A stretch of DNA of 64,000 bases from Desulfosporosinus sp. FKB (GCF_002196705.1 NZ_NADJ01000040.1:1-64000), one strand, 5' to 3'; shown: positions 26,964 through 35,847, counted from the stretch's first letter. Program-made: numbers and translations. The notes: a model not told the origin generated them from the letters alone.

Positions 26964-27960
26964 GCTTTTTTCCTACTTTCATCCATTTAAGGACACAGGC
27001 CCCCCAAGTCAATCCAGCTCCAAACCCAACCATGACAACCACATCCCCTTCATGGAGACGACCCTCTTTTACCGCTTCGTCAAGGGCCACGGGAATGGAA
27101 GCTGCCGACATATTACCATACTTGTCCAGATTGATAACCACTTTTTTCGGCGATATACCTAAACGTTTGATAGATGCATCAACAATTCGAATATTTGCTT
27201 GATGGGGTACAAGCAAATCCACATCTTCTTTGCATAAACCTGCTTTTTCTAAAACATTAACTGAAACATCACCCATAATCCGTACGGCAAATTTATAAAC
27301 TTCCTTGCCTTCCATCTGAATCGTGTGTAAATTTTTCTCAACGGTTTCCTGACTGGCCGGATGCATTGACCCACCGGCAGTTTGGGCTAACAGCTTACCT
27401 CCTGAACCATCGGAGCCTAATTCAAAACTCAGAAAACCATAGCCTTCCTCCACAGGCTGTAATACAGCTGCCCCTGCGCCGTCGCCAAAAAGAACGCAGG
27501 TACCGCGATCTGTCCAATTAATAATTTTACTTAACGTTTCTCCGCCAATGACAAGAACGGTTCTATACATCCCTGCAGCAATGAACTGACTTGCCGTCGC
27601 TACTCCGTAAATAAAGCCTGTACATCCTGCCTGCACATCAAAAGCCGCAGCATTTTTAGCACCTAAGCGATCAGCGACTAAACATGAAGTCGAAGGAAAA
27701 GCATAGTCTCCCGTAATGGTTGCCACAATCACAAGGTCAACCTCTTCCGGGCTTATCTTGGCATCTTCTAACGCTTTTAACCCTGCTTGATAGCATAACT
27801 CTGACACCGGCGTATCTTTAGCCGCAATATGCCTTTCCCGGATCCCCGTTCGTGTGACGATCCATTCATCATTTGTCTCTACAAGTTTCTCCATATCAGC
27901 ATTCGTTAAAACCTTTTCCGGAACAAAGGACCCTGTCCCTACAATTCCAACACTTCTCAT
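26956..27960 (-). CDS. fabH: 3-oxoacyl-ACP synthase III (FabH)
   Basis: Starts fatty acid synthesis by condensing acyl-CoA with malonyl-ACP. Cys113 in FDVQAGCTGFIYGVATA, His in LLVPHQANIRIV and Asn in NLDKYGNMSAASIPVAL form the active site. 334 residues. Located between plsX and fabK. Confidence 0.97.
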   Translation of the reverse strand: MRSVGIVGTGSFVPEKVLTNADMEKLVETNDEWIVTRTGIRERHIAAKDTPVSELCYQAGLKALEDAKISPEEVDLVIVATITGDYAFPSTSCLVADRLGAKNAAAFDVQAGCTGFIYGVATASQFIAAGMYRTVLVIGGETLSKIINWTDRGTCVLFGDGAGAAVLQPVEEGYGFLSFELGSDGSGGKLLAQTAGGSMHPASQETVEKNLHTIQMEGKEVYKFAVRIMGDVSVNVLEKAGLCKEDVDLLVPHQANIRIVDASIKRLGISPKKVVINLDKYGNMSAASIPVALDEAVKEGRLHEGDVVVMVGFGAGLTWGACVLKWMKVGKKHD

Positions 27961-27995
27961 AGCCGCAGTCCTCTCTATTAATTATTTGAAACACG

Positions 27996-28979
27996 TTACT
28001 TTGGCAAGTTACTTTTTATTTGTTCCAGGAGCTGTACCTGCACACATTCCCGGGCTACACGAACTGCATTAAAAATCGCCTTGTTTTTCGAGCTTCCATG
28101 ACAGATAATGCTGATTCCATTGACCCCCAACAGAGGAGCACCGCCATATTCAGCATAATCCATCATTTGGGCGATCTCCTTTAAGCCCGGCTTAACCGCT
28201 AAAGCTCCTAACTTACGCAGCGCGGTAGAGGTGATTTTTTCCTTAATCTGCTCGAACAAAGCCCCAGCCAATCCTTCTGCCGTTTTCAAAAGCACATTGC
28301 CTACAAAACCTTCACAAACAACCACATCGGCCCGGCCGAAAGGCACATCCCGACCCTCAATATTGCCTGAGAAATTTAGGGGAGCATTTTTTAGGAGTTC
28401 ATAAGCTTTTTGGGTCAAATCATTCCCTTTGCCTTCCTCACTGCCGATATTTAACAGCCCGACCCGCGGATTAGCAATTCCTAAGATTTTCTCGGCATAG
28501 ATACTTCCCATAAGTCCATACTGACAAAGTTGTTCAGGAGAAGCGTCCAGGTTAGCTCCCACATCGAGAACTAATTTACCCCCCTGTGCCGTTGGCAGCA
28601 CTGTCGCAATAGCAGGACGTTCAATACCCTTGATGCGCCCTAAGCCCAGCAAAGAAGCTGCCATTTGTGCTCCTGTACTGCCGGCACTAATAAGCGCATC
28701 AGCATCACCTTGCTTTACTAAGCGAGTAGCTACGACAATCGACGAATCTTTCTTCTTGCGCACAGCGTTTGCCGGATGTTCATCCATTTCTATAACTTCA
28801 GAAGCTTCAACTAACGAAAGGTTATCCGGACATGAACCGGGCAGGAAAGGTTGAATCCGTTCTTTTTGTCCAACCAGCAGAAGATGTAATTCAGAGTTTG
28901 CTTCTGCTGCCCTCACGGCCCCTTTCACGATCTCTTCGGGAGCATAGTCTCCTCCCATAGCATCTACGGCAATTTTCAT
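27996..28979 (-). CDS. plsX: Phosphate acyltransferase PlsX
   Basis: Makes acyl-phosphate from acyl-ACP for phospholipid synthesis. The N-terminus MKIAVDAMGGDYAPEEIVKG, SAGSTGAQMAASLLGLGRI and VVCEGFVGNVLLKTAEG are hallmarks. 327 residues. The ATG follows the fapR stop directly (TAG-ATG), so translation is coupled. Confidence 0.97.
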   Translation of the reverse strand: MKIAVDAMGGDYAPEEIVKGAVRAAEANSELHLLLVGQKERIQPFLPGSCPDNLSLVEASEVIEMDEHPANAVRKKKDSSIVVATRLVKQGDADALISAGSTGAQMAASLLGLGRIKGIERPAIATVLPTAQGGKLVLDVGANLDASPEQLCQYGLMGSIYAEKILGIANPRVGLLNIGSEEGKGNDLTQKAYELLKNAPLNFSGNIEGRDVPFGRADVVVCEGFVGNVLLKTAEGLAGALFEQIKEKITSTALRKLGALAVKPGLKEIAQMMDYAEYGGAPLLGVNGISIICHGSSKNKAIFNAVRVARECVQVQLLEQIKSNLPK

Positions 28980-29576
28980 CTACTCCATCTCCGTTTCACG
29001 TACTTCCCCTCGCTCCCTGGCAAACAGGACCCAATGTCCGCGAAGTACAGCCTCTGTATTAGCTTGCAAAAGGACATCCACCCAATATTTGTCCCCTTTT
29101 CGCTTAGTAACCTTGCCTTCTGCCACAACAACTTCCCCTAACCGAACCGGCCGAATGAACTTAAGCTCTACGCTGCCGGTTAAAGCCATCGGAGCATCCA
29201 CTAAGGCAATCGCTAAGGAATTAGCCTGGGCAAAAAGATAATGTCCGCGTGCAACTCTTGCTTTCGCCAAAACCATGGTTTCCTCGATTACCATGGTAGA
29301 ACGTGCCCTTTCCCCGATAACTAATTCCTGAAGCTCCCCAATGACTTCTTGGTCATCTAAGGATTTTAAAGTTGAATATGCTTCCTGGGCAACAACCCTG
29401 GTCCGTTCTCTCAACTCAGGAATTCCAAGGACTCCGCGATCTAAACGAATAGTTGATACACTCACTCTAAAGCGCTGAGCAAGTTCTTCATCCGTAAAAA
29501 AAGGATGTTTGCTTAATTCTGCTTCAAGAATTTTGCGACGTTCATCCTTACCATATCGAACCACCACTATCACCAA
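28980..29576 (-). CDS. fapR: Fatty acid biosynthesis regulator FapR
   Basis: Malonyl-CoA-responsive repressor of fab/pls genes. An N-terminal DeoR-like helix-turn-helix (FTDEELAQRFRVSVSTIRLD) is followed by GIPELRERTR and a C-terminal hot-dog domain (ANSLAIALVDAPMALTGSVE). As first gene of the fapR-plsX-fabH-fabK-fabD-fabG-acpP run it is probably autoregulated. The start is uncertain: TTG 29576, GTG 29573 and GTG 29564 are in frame; MVRYGKDERRK from 29564 is nearest the family. No clear FapR operator was found. Confidence 0.93.
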   Translation of the reverse strand: MVIVVVRYGKDERRKILEAELSKHPFFTDEELAQRFRVSVSTIRLDRGVLGIPELRERTRVVAQEAYSTLKSLDDQEVIGELQELVIGERARSTMVIEETMVLAKARVARGHYLFAQANSLAIALVDAPMALTGSVELKFIRPVRLGEVVVAEGKVTKRKGDKYWVDVLLQANTEAVLRGHWVLFARERGEVRETEME

Positions 29577-29620
29577 ATCTTACTCTATATTTCCTATCGC
29601 CTTAACCTGTGAACTCGAAG

Positions 29621-29655
29621 GGCCCACCCCCACTTATAGAAGTGGGGGGCTTAAA
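29621..29655. repeat. IS605-end-like hairpin, copy 1
   Basis: CCCCCACTT-ATAG-AAGTGGGGG (29627-29648) flanked by GGGCCCA and CTTAAAAACTGGAT. The core and the downstream CTTA motif recur at 56464 and 57657. A separate perfect palindrome, AATTGTGACC-T-GGTCACAATT, follows in the same gap (about 29731-29751). Between rpmF and fapR. Confidence 0.7.
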
Positions 29656-29803
29656 AACTGGATCAATCCATTGAACTAAGGATAATCTTTTCGATACTCG
29701 AAGTTCGCGTACCTCACTTCGCAACTTCGCAATTGTGACCTGGTCACAATTATAAACCATATCTGTCTTCATTACAAGAAATTACCCTGTCGAAAAATAC
29801 GCA

Positions 29804-29840
29804 GAAAAAAACAAAGAACTCTAAAATAGAATTCTTTGTT
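29804..29840 (-). terminator. Intrinsic terminator after rpmF
   Basis: Minus strand ACAAAGAATTCT and AGAGTTCTTTGT pair, followed by seven T. Placed just after the rpmF stop. Confidence 0.85.
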
Positions 29841-29852
29841 TGCTGCTAAACC

Positions 29853-30032
29853 TTAAGCTTCCTTTGAAATTACAACCTTCGAATTATAATACCCACAGTT
29901 TGGGCAAATATAATGCGGCAATTTCGGTTTATGGCATTGGGGGCATTCAATGTGGTTTGGTGCAGTGATTTTCCACATAGCCCGGCGTTTACGTACTCTT
30001 GATTTTGATTGGCGATGTTGCGGAACACCCAT
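29853..30032 (-). CDS. rpmF: 50S ribosomal protein L32
   Basis: 59 residues, beginning MGVPQHRQSKSRVRKRRAMW, with two CxxC pairs (CPQC and CPNC) typical of the zinc-binding L32 form. ATG 30032 follows AAAGGGGGTG. It lies directly downstream of yceD, the usual ylbN-rpmF pair, and ends at an intrinsic terminator. Confidence 0.97.
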   Translation of the reverse strand: MGVPQHRQSKSRVRKRRAMWKITAPNHIECPQCHKPKLPHYICPNCGYYNSKVVISKEA

Positions 30033-30064
30033 GATTACACCCCCTTTAGGTACTCGAAAATTGA

Positions 30065-30574
30065 TTAGTCATTTGCTTGCCATTTGGCCAATGCTGCAAA
30101 TCGAGGATCAACAACGTCCTCTTTACACGAACACGTGGTCTGGTTGAGATTTGCACCACAGGTTAAACATAAACCTCGACAATCCTCTGAACAGATAAAC
30201 TTCATAGGCAAAGCTAACACAATTTGTTCAAAAATGCGTTGTGTAATATCAACGTCATCCTTTTCTAAAAGAAGTGCGGATTCCAGCAAATCTTCCGTAG
30301 CTTGTGAAGGGAAAACCCATTCGTCCTGGTAAGGTAGATTAAGATGATAATTAAAAGGTTCCAAACACCGTCCACACATTACTTTTAATTCCGACTCAAT
30401 TGTTCCCTTAACCAGCACCGCTTTATTTGTGTTGACTACCTGAAGTTGTACGTGTACAGGCGCTGAAAACGAGAATGTTTCTGTTCCTAATTCAAACGGG
30501 GAAAAATCTTCCGTTAAATCAAAATAGATACTTTCTCCAGATCTGTGACGAACCTGGGCAACATTCACTTTCAC
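30065..30574 (-). CDS. yceD: YceD/DUF177 family protein
   Basis: Conserved protein of unknown exact role, often paired with rpmF and linked to 23S rRNA accumulation in some bacteria and plants. 169 residues with CGRCLEPF and a C-terminal zinc-like set CSEDCRGLCLTCGANLNQ plus CSC. Start GTG 30574. A near-consensus promoter precedes it. Confidence 0.9.
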   Translation of the reverse strand: MKVNVAQVRHRSGESIYFDLTEDFSPFELGTETFSFSAPVHVQLQVVNTNKAVLVKGTIESELKVMCGRCLEPFNYHLNLPYQDEWVFPSQATEDLLESALLLEKDDVDITQRIFEQIVLALPMKFICSEDCRGLCLTCGANLNQTTCSCKEDVVDPRFAALAKWQAND

Positions 30575-30601
30575 TTTAATTCACCCCAATACACATACTA
30601 C

Positions 30602-30630
30602 ATTATAGTTGGCACATTTTTCTTTGTCAA
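30602..30630 (-). promoter_or_regulatory. Sigma-A promoter of yceD-rpmF
   Basis: Minus strand TTGACA (30630-30625), 17-base spacer, TATAAT (30607-30602): full consensus at both boxes, 28 bases before the yceD start. Confidence 0.92.
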
Positions 30631-30647
30631 GGAAAACTCTTCACATC

Positions 30648-31844
30648 CTATTTTGCTGTCAATTCTTGAGCCTCGAGAGCAATCATCAGTTCTTCATTGG
30701 TTGGAATCACAAGAACTCGGCACCGGGCATTCGGTTTAGAAACGTCGACTTCTTCACCCCGAACTTTATTTTTCTCTAAATCAAGTTCGATTCCAAAGAA
30801 CTCCATGTTAGCGCAAATTGACGCACGTGTGCTCGCCGAATTTTCTCCAACTCCTGCTGTAAAGATAATGGCATCAACACCGCCTAATTCTGCGGCATAG
30901 GCTCCAATAAACTCCCGAACATCATGAGCGAAAATATCTAATGCCAACTGAGCACGGAAATTTCCCTGTGCTGCTGCAACTTCAATATCTCTGAAGTCAC
31001 TGCTTACGCCTGAAACTCCTAAGGCACCACATTTGGTATTCAGGAATTCATTCATTTGGTCAACATTAAAATTTTCCTTGTTCATAATATAGGTTACAAT
31101 CGCCGGGTCCAAAGCCCCCGAACGGGTACCCATGAGCAGTCCATCTAAAGGAGTAAAGCCCATAGACGTTTCGACAGACTTTCCGCCCTTGATGGCGGAG
31201 ATAGAAGCACCATTTCCTAAGTGGCAGCTAATTAGTTTTAAGTCCTTAAGGGGTTTTTGCAGCAGAACGGCAGCCCGTTGACTGACATATTTATGGGAAG
31301 TTCCATGAAAACCGTATTTGCGGATGCCGTATTTTTGATAAAACTCATAAGGCAATCCATAAATATAACTATCCGGTTTCATTGATTGATGGAAAGCGGT
31401 ATCAAAAACTGCAACTTGAGGCACGCCGGGCATGATCGATTGACAAGCTTTAATTCCGGCAATATTGGGCGGATTGTGTAAAGGAGCAAGTTCTATACAT
31501 TCATCGAGCGCTTTCATTACAGCATCATCAATAACTACAGACTTCGAGAATTTTTCTCCTCCATGGACAACCCGATGGCCTACTGCCGTGATTTCACTTA
31601 AATCTTTGAGGGCGCCGTATTCAGGAGATACCAATTCTTTAAGCACAAGTTCTATGGCCACGGAATGATTCGGTATGCTCGTTTTCTTGACTTCTTTTTT
31701 ACCCGAAGCAGTCGTATGTGTAAGAACTGACCCTTGAAGGCCAATCCGCTCCACTAAACCTTTGGCAACCGGGTTATTAGTATTCATGTCAATAGCCTGA
31801 TACTTCAATGAAGAACTTCCACAGTTTATCACGAGAATTTTCAT
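30648..31844 (-). CDS. ackA: Acetate kinase
   Basis: Interconverts acetyl-phosphate + ADP and acetate + ATP, the ATP-forming step of acetate fermentation. The N-terminus [43 protein letters not shown] and [14 protein letters not shown] are signatures; [10 protein letters not shown] is near the C-terminus. ATG 31844 (AAGGGGATT upstream) gives 398 residues; the open frame upstream to 31991 is a lysine-rich translation of the leader. pta is not adjacent. Confidence 0.97.
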   Translation of the reverse strand: MKILVINCGSSSLKYQAIDMNTNNPVAKGLVERIGLQGSVLTHTTASGKKEVKKTSIPNHSVAIELVLKELVSPEYGALKDLSEITAVGHRVVHGGEKFSKSVVIDDAVMKALDECIELAPLHNPPNIAGIKACQSIMPGVPQVAVFDTAFHQSMKPDSYIYGLPYEFYQKYGIRKYGFHGTSHKYVSQRAAVLLQKPLKDLKLISCHLGNGASISAIKGGKSVETSMGFTPLDGLLMGTRSGALDPAIVTYIMNKENFNVDQMNEFLNTKCGALGVSGVSSDFRDIEVAAAQGNFRAQLALDIFAHDVREFIGAYAAELGGVDAIIFTAGVGENSASTRASICANMEFFGIELDLEKNKVRGEEVDVSKPNARCRVLVIPTNEELMIALEAQELTAK

Positions 31845-32151
31845 TTCTAATCCCCTTCGTTTTTTTCCGGTCTCACTTCGATTTCTGTTTAAGATAATCT
31901 TAGTCTTTCCGAAAAGTTTTTTATTTTTTCTAATTCCGGCACTCCATATTTTTCCACCAAACGTTTTTTTTTTACTAAGTGAGTGTAGCACAATTTTTCA
32001 GGTTATTTCAAGCCCTATCTCCATTATTCTTCTAATTTCAGAAGATTGCGCTAACGTTTGCCACATCATTTCTTCCTCGTCACAACTTCTAGCGCCTGCC
32101 ATTCTTCCATATAAATTAGCAGAGAAGGTGAAGGAAGGTGTGATTTTTCGC
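31845..32151. other. Divergent intergenic region ackA / ylbJ (307 bases)
   Basis: Contains the ackA promoter (31982-32011) and an A/T-rich ackA leader of about 130 bases with long T/A runs. A 67-codon minus-strand open frame (31998-32201) has no ribosome site and overlaps the ylbJ start; it is not called. No clear ylbJ promoter was identified. Confidence 0.5.
31982..32011 (-). promoter_or_regulatory. ackA promoter
   Basis: Minus strand TTGAAA (32011-32006), 18-base spacer, TACACT (31987-31982). Good -35, fair -10. Confidence 0.6.
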
Positions 32152-33303
32152 ATGTCTGTCGTGATTCGTGTCTTAAGTTTAAGTTTCCTTGCCTTCGGCA
32201 TGTTTATTTATCCTCAAGAAGTTCTGAATTCTGCCGCTGCAAGCTTAACCTTATGGTGGCGTTTTGTTCTCCCGGCCTTACTTCCATTTTTTATTCTCTC
32301 AGAACTTCTCATGTCTTCAGGCTTTGTTCATTTTCTCGGTGTCTTTCTTGAATCATTTATGCGTCCTGTTTTTCGCCTGCCGGGCCAAGCCGCCTTTGTG
32401 GTGGCAATGGGATATACCTCAGGATTTCCAATGGGAGCAGTTCTGACTGCCCGGCTCCGTAAAGCCGGGGAAATATCCCGCATAGAAGGAGAACGACTTT
32501 TAGCATTTACCAACAATCCCAGTCCGGGATTCATGTTTGGCGCAGTCGCCTCGGGAATGTTAGGCCAACCGACCCTCGGGATTGTCCTAGCCGGTTCAGT
32601 GTATCTTGCCAATCTCCTGGTAGGATTTCTCTTTCGCTTTTACCGTAAAACTGCCTCCCCTGCGCAGCCGCTTAAATTTCCTTCCTTCAGACGTGCCTGG
32701 CAGGAACTAAAAACAGCTCAGCTCCAAGATAAACGAACCATTGGACAGATTCTCAGTGATTCCATTAAGCAAAGCTTTACAACAGTGCTTATGGTCGGTG
32801 GATTTATGGCCTTTTTTTCTGTAATTCTACGTCTCCTGAATATCTGGCATATCACGTTTTTCTTAGCATCTATGAGTCATTATTTTTTAAGGGTAATCCC
32901 CATATCAATACATCAAGCCTTTTACAACGGCCTTCTCGAAATGACCATTGGCTGTCAGCAGGGCATCCAAGCAGTTCCGATTCTCAGACAGCAAATAGCC
33001 CTCTTAACCTTCCTCATGGGTTGGAGCGGCTTATCCGTCTTCGCTCAAGTAATCGGATTCATCAGCGGCACGGACCTACGGATCACACCTTTTATTGCAG
33101 CCAGAATCCTTCATGGCATTTTCGCTTTAGGACTGAGTCAGCTCTTCTTAAACTACACTAAAATACCGGCCCTTGCCCTGCCCCCACAAGCATTAAGTCC
33201 CATGTCTCAGGCCTGGAATACATGGCATCTTAGTTTAATCATGTTTTTAGGAGCATCGGGTATTCTATTGTCTCTTGCTGCGAGCCAGCGGCTGCATCGT
33301 TAA
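32152..33303 (+). CDS. ylbJ: Sporulation membrane protein YlbJ/SpoVV
   Basis: Multi-pass protein with nucleoside-recognition (Gate) domains; in Bacillus YlbJ (SpoVV) moves dipicolinic acid across the outer forespore membrane. 383 residues, about eight hydrophobic helices; characteristic WWRFVLPALLPFFILSELL, GYTSGFPMGAVLTARLRKAG and FTNNPSPGFMFGAVASGMLG. The ATG at 32152 follows GAAGGTG; an in-frame GTG at 32128 is possible. Surrounded by the same neighbours as in Bacillus (rsmD, yceD-rpmF). Confidence 0.9.
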   Translation: MSVVIRVLSLSFLAFGMFIYPQEVLNSAAASLTLWWRFVLPALLPFFILSELLMSSGFVHFLGVFLESFMRPVFRLPGQAAFVVAMGYTSGFPMGAVLTARLRKAGEISRIEGERLLAFTNNPSPGFMFGAVASGMLGQPTLGIVLAGSVYLANLLVGFLFRFYRKTASPAQPLKFPSFRRAWQELKTAQLQDKRTIGQILSDSIKQSFTTVLMVGGFMAFFSVILRLLNIWHITFFLASMSHYFLRVIPISIHQAFYNGLLEMTIGCQQGIQAVPILRQQIALLTFLMGWSGLSVFAQVIGFISGTDLRITPFIAARILHGIFALGLSQLFLNYTKIPALALPPQALSPMSQAWNTWHLSLIMFLGASGILLSLAASQRLHR

Positions 33304-33316
33304 CTATGACTGTAAA

Positions 33317-33366
33317 AGAGAAAGAGAGAAGGAGGAGCTTATTCCTTTACTCTTCCTTCTCTCTTT
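33317..33366. terminator. Bidirectional terminator ylbJ / 33347 gene
   Basis: AAAGAGAGAAGGAGGAG pairs with CTCTTCCTTCTCTCTTT across a short loop. T- and A-rich tracts flank both sides; it overlaps the end of the convergent coiled-coil gene. Confidence 0.65.
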
Positions 33367-33847
33367 CAATGTTGGCCTTTTGTTCTTTGTCTTCTATGGC
33401 AAGACTCTTTAATTCTTCATGATTCTTTCTTATCGATTGAAGGGTCTCATACAAACTCTGCTCCACATGTTGAAGCATCTCATCAGCATATTGAACCGAT
33501 CCTACCTTAACATTATGGGCAAAGGTCTGGGCTTGTCTGACAATATCCTCCCCATAAGTCTGAGCCTGCTTTACAACCTCGTGTTCAACAGCCATTTTGT
33601 CAACGTAAGCTTTTCCCCGTTCCATAACTTTTTGAGCTTCGGCCTGTGCTTCATCGAGTATGCGTTGACGCTCTTTTAATACCCATTTAGCATTTTCCAA
33701 TTCTTCCGGCAAAGCGGCACGCACCCGGTCAAGGAGTTCAAAAATCACTGCATCATCCACAAGTACTTTTCCTGTCATCGGAATCTTAGGCCCATGATCA
33801 ATAATCTCTTCCACTTCATTAAGTAAACTCAAAATATCATCTTCCAC
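33347..33847 (-). CDS. Coiled-coil protein of unknown function
   Basis: Not firmly recognised. 166 residues, highly charged, mostly helical: an N-terminal VEDDILSLLNEVEEIIDHG region, KVLVDDAVIFELLDRVRAALP, then about 100 residues of predicted coiled coil (ERQRILDEAQAEAQKVMERG), resembling ATP synthase b/E or DivIVA-like stalks in composition only. No membrane helix. GTG 33847 follows GGGGGAGG. It begins 17 bases after rsmD, where Bacillus has coaD. Confidence 0.7.
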   Translation of the reverse strand: MEDDILSLLNEVEEIIDHGPKIPMTGKVLVDDAVIFELLDRVRAALPEELENAKWVLKERQRILDEAQAEAQKVMERGKAYVDKMAVEHEVVKQAQTYGEDIVRQAQTFAHNVKVGSVQYADEMLQHVEQSLYETLQSIRKNHEELKSLAIEDKEQKANIEREKEE

Positions 33848-33864
33848 GTAAATCCTCCCCCTCG

Positions 33865-34422
33865 TTAGACATCCATTCTCTGGATATACCATACTTTTGT
33901 ATCGCCGTATAAACTGGTTTTTCGAATTTCAAAAGAAAAAAAAGCATCATTCTCATTCAATAGTTCATCTTTTGCTGTTTCCGCAATGATAACACCGTTA
34001 GGTGCTAAGTAAGTACTGGAACTTAGAGTTTTTAAAGACTGAAGGACTAATTCTTTATGGTAAGGGGGATCTAAAAAAATCAAGTCATAGGCTTCATCTG
34101 AGCAGTTTTCCAAATACTTAAAAGCATCCATATGCAAGACTTTCGTTTTCGGCCCTAAGCCAAGACGACCGATGTTCTCCTGAATAACTTCAAGTGCATT
34201 ATGGCTTTTTTCTACTAATACTGCCTCGCGAGCTCCTCGGGAAAGAGCTTCCAAGGCTAAATTTCCCGTACCCGAAAATAGGTCTAAAACGCGGGCATCA
34301 ATTATGCGTTCTCCCAAAACATTAAATATAGCGCCTTTAACTTTATCTGAGGTAGGACGCGTCAGCATCCCTTCGACAGCTTTCAGAATTCGTCCCCGCA
34401 TTTCACCTGCTATGATTCTCAT
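33865..34422 (-). CDS. rsmD: 16S rRNA (guanine-966-N2)-methyltransferase RsmD
   Basis: 185 residues from ATG 34422 (GGAGGG upstream): MRIIAGEMRGRILKAVEG, TRPTSDKVKGAIFNVLG, SAM-binding VLDLFSGTGNLALEALSRGA and catalytic FLDPPYHKELV. The open frame to 34491 is ignored. Normally followed by coaD; not so here. Confidence 0.95.
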   Translation of the reverse strand: MRIIAGEMRGRILKAVEGMLTRPTSDKVKGAIFNVLGERIIDARVLDLFSGTGNLALEALSRGAREAVLVEKSHNALEVIQENIGRLGLGPKTKVLHMDAFKYLENCSDEAYDLIFLDPPYHKELVLQSLKTLSSSTYLAPNGVIIAETAKDELLNENDAFFSFEIRKTSLYGDTKVWYIQRMDV

Positions 34423-34539
34423 ATACCCTCCAAACTCCATTATAGCAGAGCTTATTAAGCTTTTCAGCCAATAATTTGGCCAATTGGACATTTTACGTTA
34501 AGTATAACACAAATACTCTGAACTCTTTCTGAATTTCTT

Positions 34540-34569
34540 TGAATATCATTTTTGTTTTTGCCCATACTA
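34540..34569 (+). promoter_or_regulatory. Sigma-G promoter of gpr
   Basis: TGAATA (34540-34545), 17-base spacer, CATACTA (34563-34569). This equals the Bacillus sigma-G consensus at both boxes and spacing. gpr is forespore-expressed in Bacillus, consistent with it. Confidence 0.8.
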
Positions 34570-34651
34570 TCTTTGGTATTCAATGATTTTTAAATTGAGC
34601 ATTGAATACTCTTCCCCCATCCAGCTCTTCCTTTCGTTTTTCCTCTCTGTT

Positions 34652-34687
34652 CACTGGGAGCTTAACAAAGCCCCAGTGACTTTTTTA
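34652..34687 (+). terminator. Terminator-like hairpin in the gpr leader
   Basis: CACTGGG-N13-CCCAGTG, then A, C and six T. It lies between the sigma-G promoter and the gpr start, about 75 bases downstream of the expected transcription start. Either an attenuator or a terminator for a short upstream RNA. Confidence 0.65.
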
Positions 34688-34734
34688 AGCAGATATAAAT
34701 ATTCTCATAATAGCAAGAAAAGGAGCCAAGAACA

Positions 34735-35721
34735 ATGAATAAATCTCAACTTTATCGCCAACTTAATGTCCAGGTTGACCTAGCGGTCGAAGCGCATCAG
34801 CTCCTTCGAGGGGAGAGCGGAGAAGAAATTCCGGGGGTAATTATGGATGAACAAGCATTGGATCATGCCAAAGTAACTATTATTACCGTCGAAACCGATG
34901 AGGGAGTTCAAGCTATAGGTAAACCAAAAGGGCAATACATTACCATTGATGCTCCGGAAATAAGAACTAACGATTATTCTATCCATGATTCCATTACCCA
35001 AATATTAGCAGATCAATTAGCTGAATTAATGGGCCTTAGAGAGGATGCCAGCGTCTTAATTATTGGCTTGGGAAACTGGAATGCCACACCGGATGCCCTT
35101 GGCCCTCAAGTGATCAGTAAGACTATGGTAACCCGTCACCTCTACCAGCTTTCTCCCGACGATTTAAAAGGTAAAATGCGCAAGGTTAGCGCTATCTCCC
35201 CAGGTGTCCTTGGTACTACGGGAATTGAGACCGCCGAAATCATTCGAGGTATCGTTGATCACGTCAAACCGGATTTGGTGATTGCCATTGATGCCTTAGC
35301 GGCGGGTTCTCTGGAACGCATCGGCACCAGTATCCAGCTGGCCGATACAGGGATTCACCCTGGTTCCGGCGTCGGAAATCCCCGGGCTGGAATTAACGAA
35401 GAAACCGTAGGTTGTAAAGTCATTGCTATTGGCCTTCCGACTGTACTTAACGCTGCTATTATTGCCCACGACGCAGTTGAAGGCATTTTCAAGGAATTTG
35501 TAACTACTCCTTCTTTATATAAACTTTATAAAGGGATTAAACCTGAAGTCCTAAGCAAAATTATCGACGATGTTCTATCGCCTTTTCAAGGAAACCTCAT
35601 GGTCACTCCCAAGGAAATTGATTCCCTGATTCAAACAACTGCCAAAATTATTGCCGGAGCACTTGCCATTAGTATCCATCCAGGAATCGATCGGGAGGAT
35701 TATGAACGGTATTTGCAATAA
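34735..35721 (+). CDS. gpr: Spore germination protease GPR
   Basis: Degrades small acid-soluble spore proteins early in germination; made as an autoprocessed zymogen in the forespore. 328 residues with VQVDLAVEAHQLLRG near the N-terminus (processing region), VLIIGLGNWNATPDALGP, PGVLGTTGIETAEIIRG and GVGNPRAGINEETVG, all conserved in the family. ATG follows AAAGGAGCC. A probable substrate gene, the SASP at 35848-35973, ends 126 bases downstream on the opposite strand. Confidence 0.97.
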   Translation: MNKSQLYRQLNVQVDLAVEAHQLLRGESGEEIPGVIMDEQALDHAKVTIITVETDEGVQAIGKPKGQYITIDAPEIRTNDYSIHDSITQILADQLAELMGLREDASVLIIGLGNWNATPDALGPQVISKTMVTRHLYQLSPDDLKGKMRKVSAISPGVLGTTGIETAEIIRGIVDHVKPDLVIAIDALAAGSLERIGTSIQLADTGIHPGSGVGNPRAGINEETVGCKVIAIGLPTVLNAAIIAHDAVEGIFKEFVTTPSLYKLYKGIKPEVLSKIIDDVLSPFQGNLMVTPKEIDSLIQTTAKIIAGALAISIHPGIDREDYERYLQ

Positions 35722-35741
35722 TCGTAATTTAAATCACAAAC

Positions 35742-35782
35742 TACAGGGCTTGAGGCAGCAATAGCTTAAGCCCTGTTTGCTT
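35742..35782 (+). terminator. Possible gpr terminator
   Basis: ACAGGGCTT-N15-AAGCCCTGT followed by TTGCTTTT, directly after the gpr stop. Confidence 0.6.
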
Positions 35783-35803
35783 TTAGCCTTGGATGGCGAA
35801 TAA

Positions 35804-35838
35804 GAAAAAGGCCAGGTTAATAATAACCGGCCTTTTTC
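35804..35838. terminator. Bidirectional terminator between gpr and the SASP gene
   Basis: AAAAAGGCC(A)GGTTA-N4-TAACCGGCCTTTTT, with T runs on both strands. It separates the convergent gpr and SASP transcripts. Confidence 0.85.
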
Positions 35839-35847
35839 AGGGATACG

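Larger units (their letters stand above)
34423..34734. other. Divergent intergenic region rsmD / gpr (312 bases)
   Basis: Holds a consensus-like sigma-G promoter (34540-34569) and a terminator-like hairpin in the gpr leader (34652-34687). No additional gene seen. Confidence 0.6.

Noticed and set aside
31845-31991. 49-residue N-terminal extension of acetate kinase
   Set aside because: Lys/Asn-rich translation of the leader; the family start [16 protein letters not shown] has its own good ribosome site at 31844.
31998-32201. 67-codon minus-strand open frame between ackA and ylbJ
   Set aside because: No Shine-Dalgarno, overlaps the ylbJ start and the ackA promoter, and the product is not recognisable.
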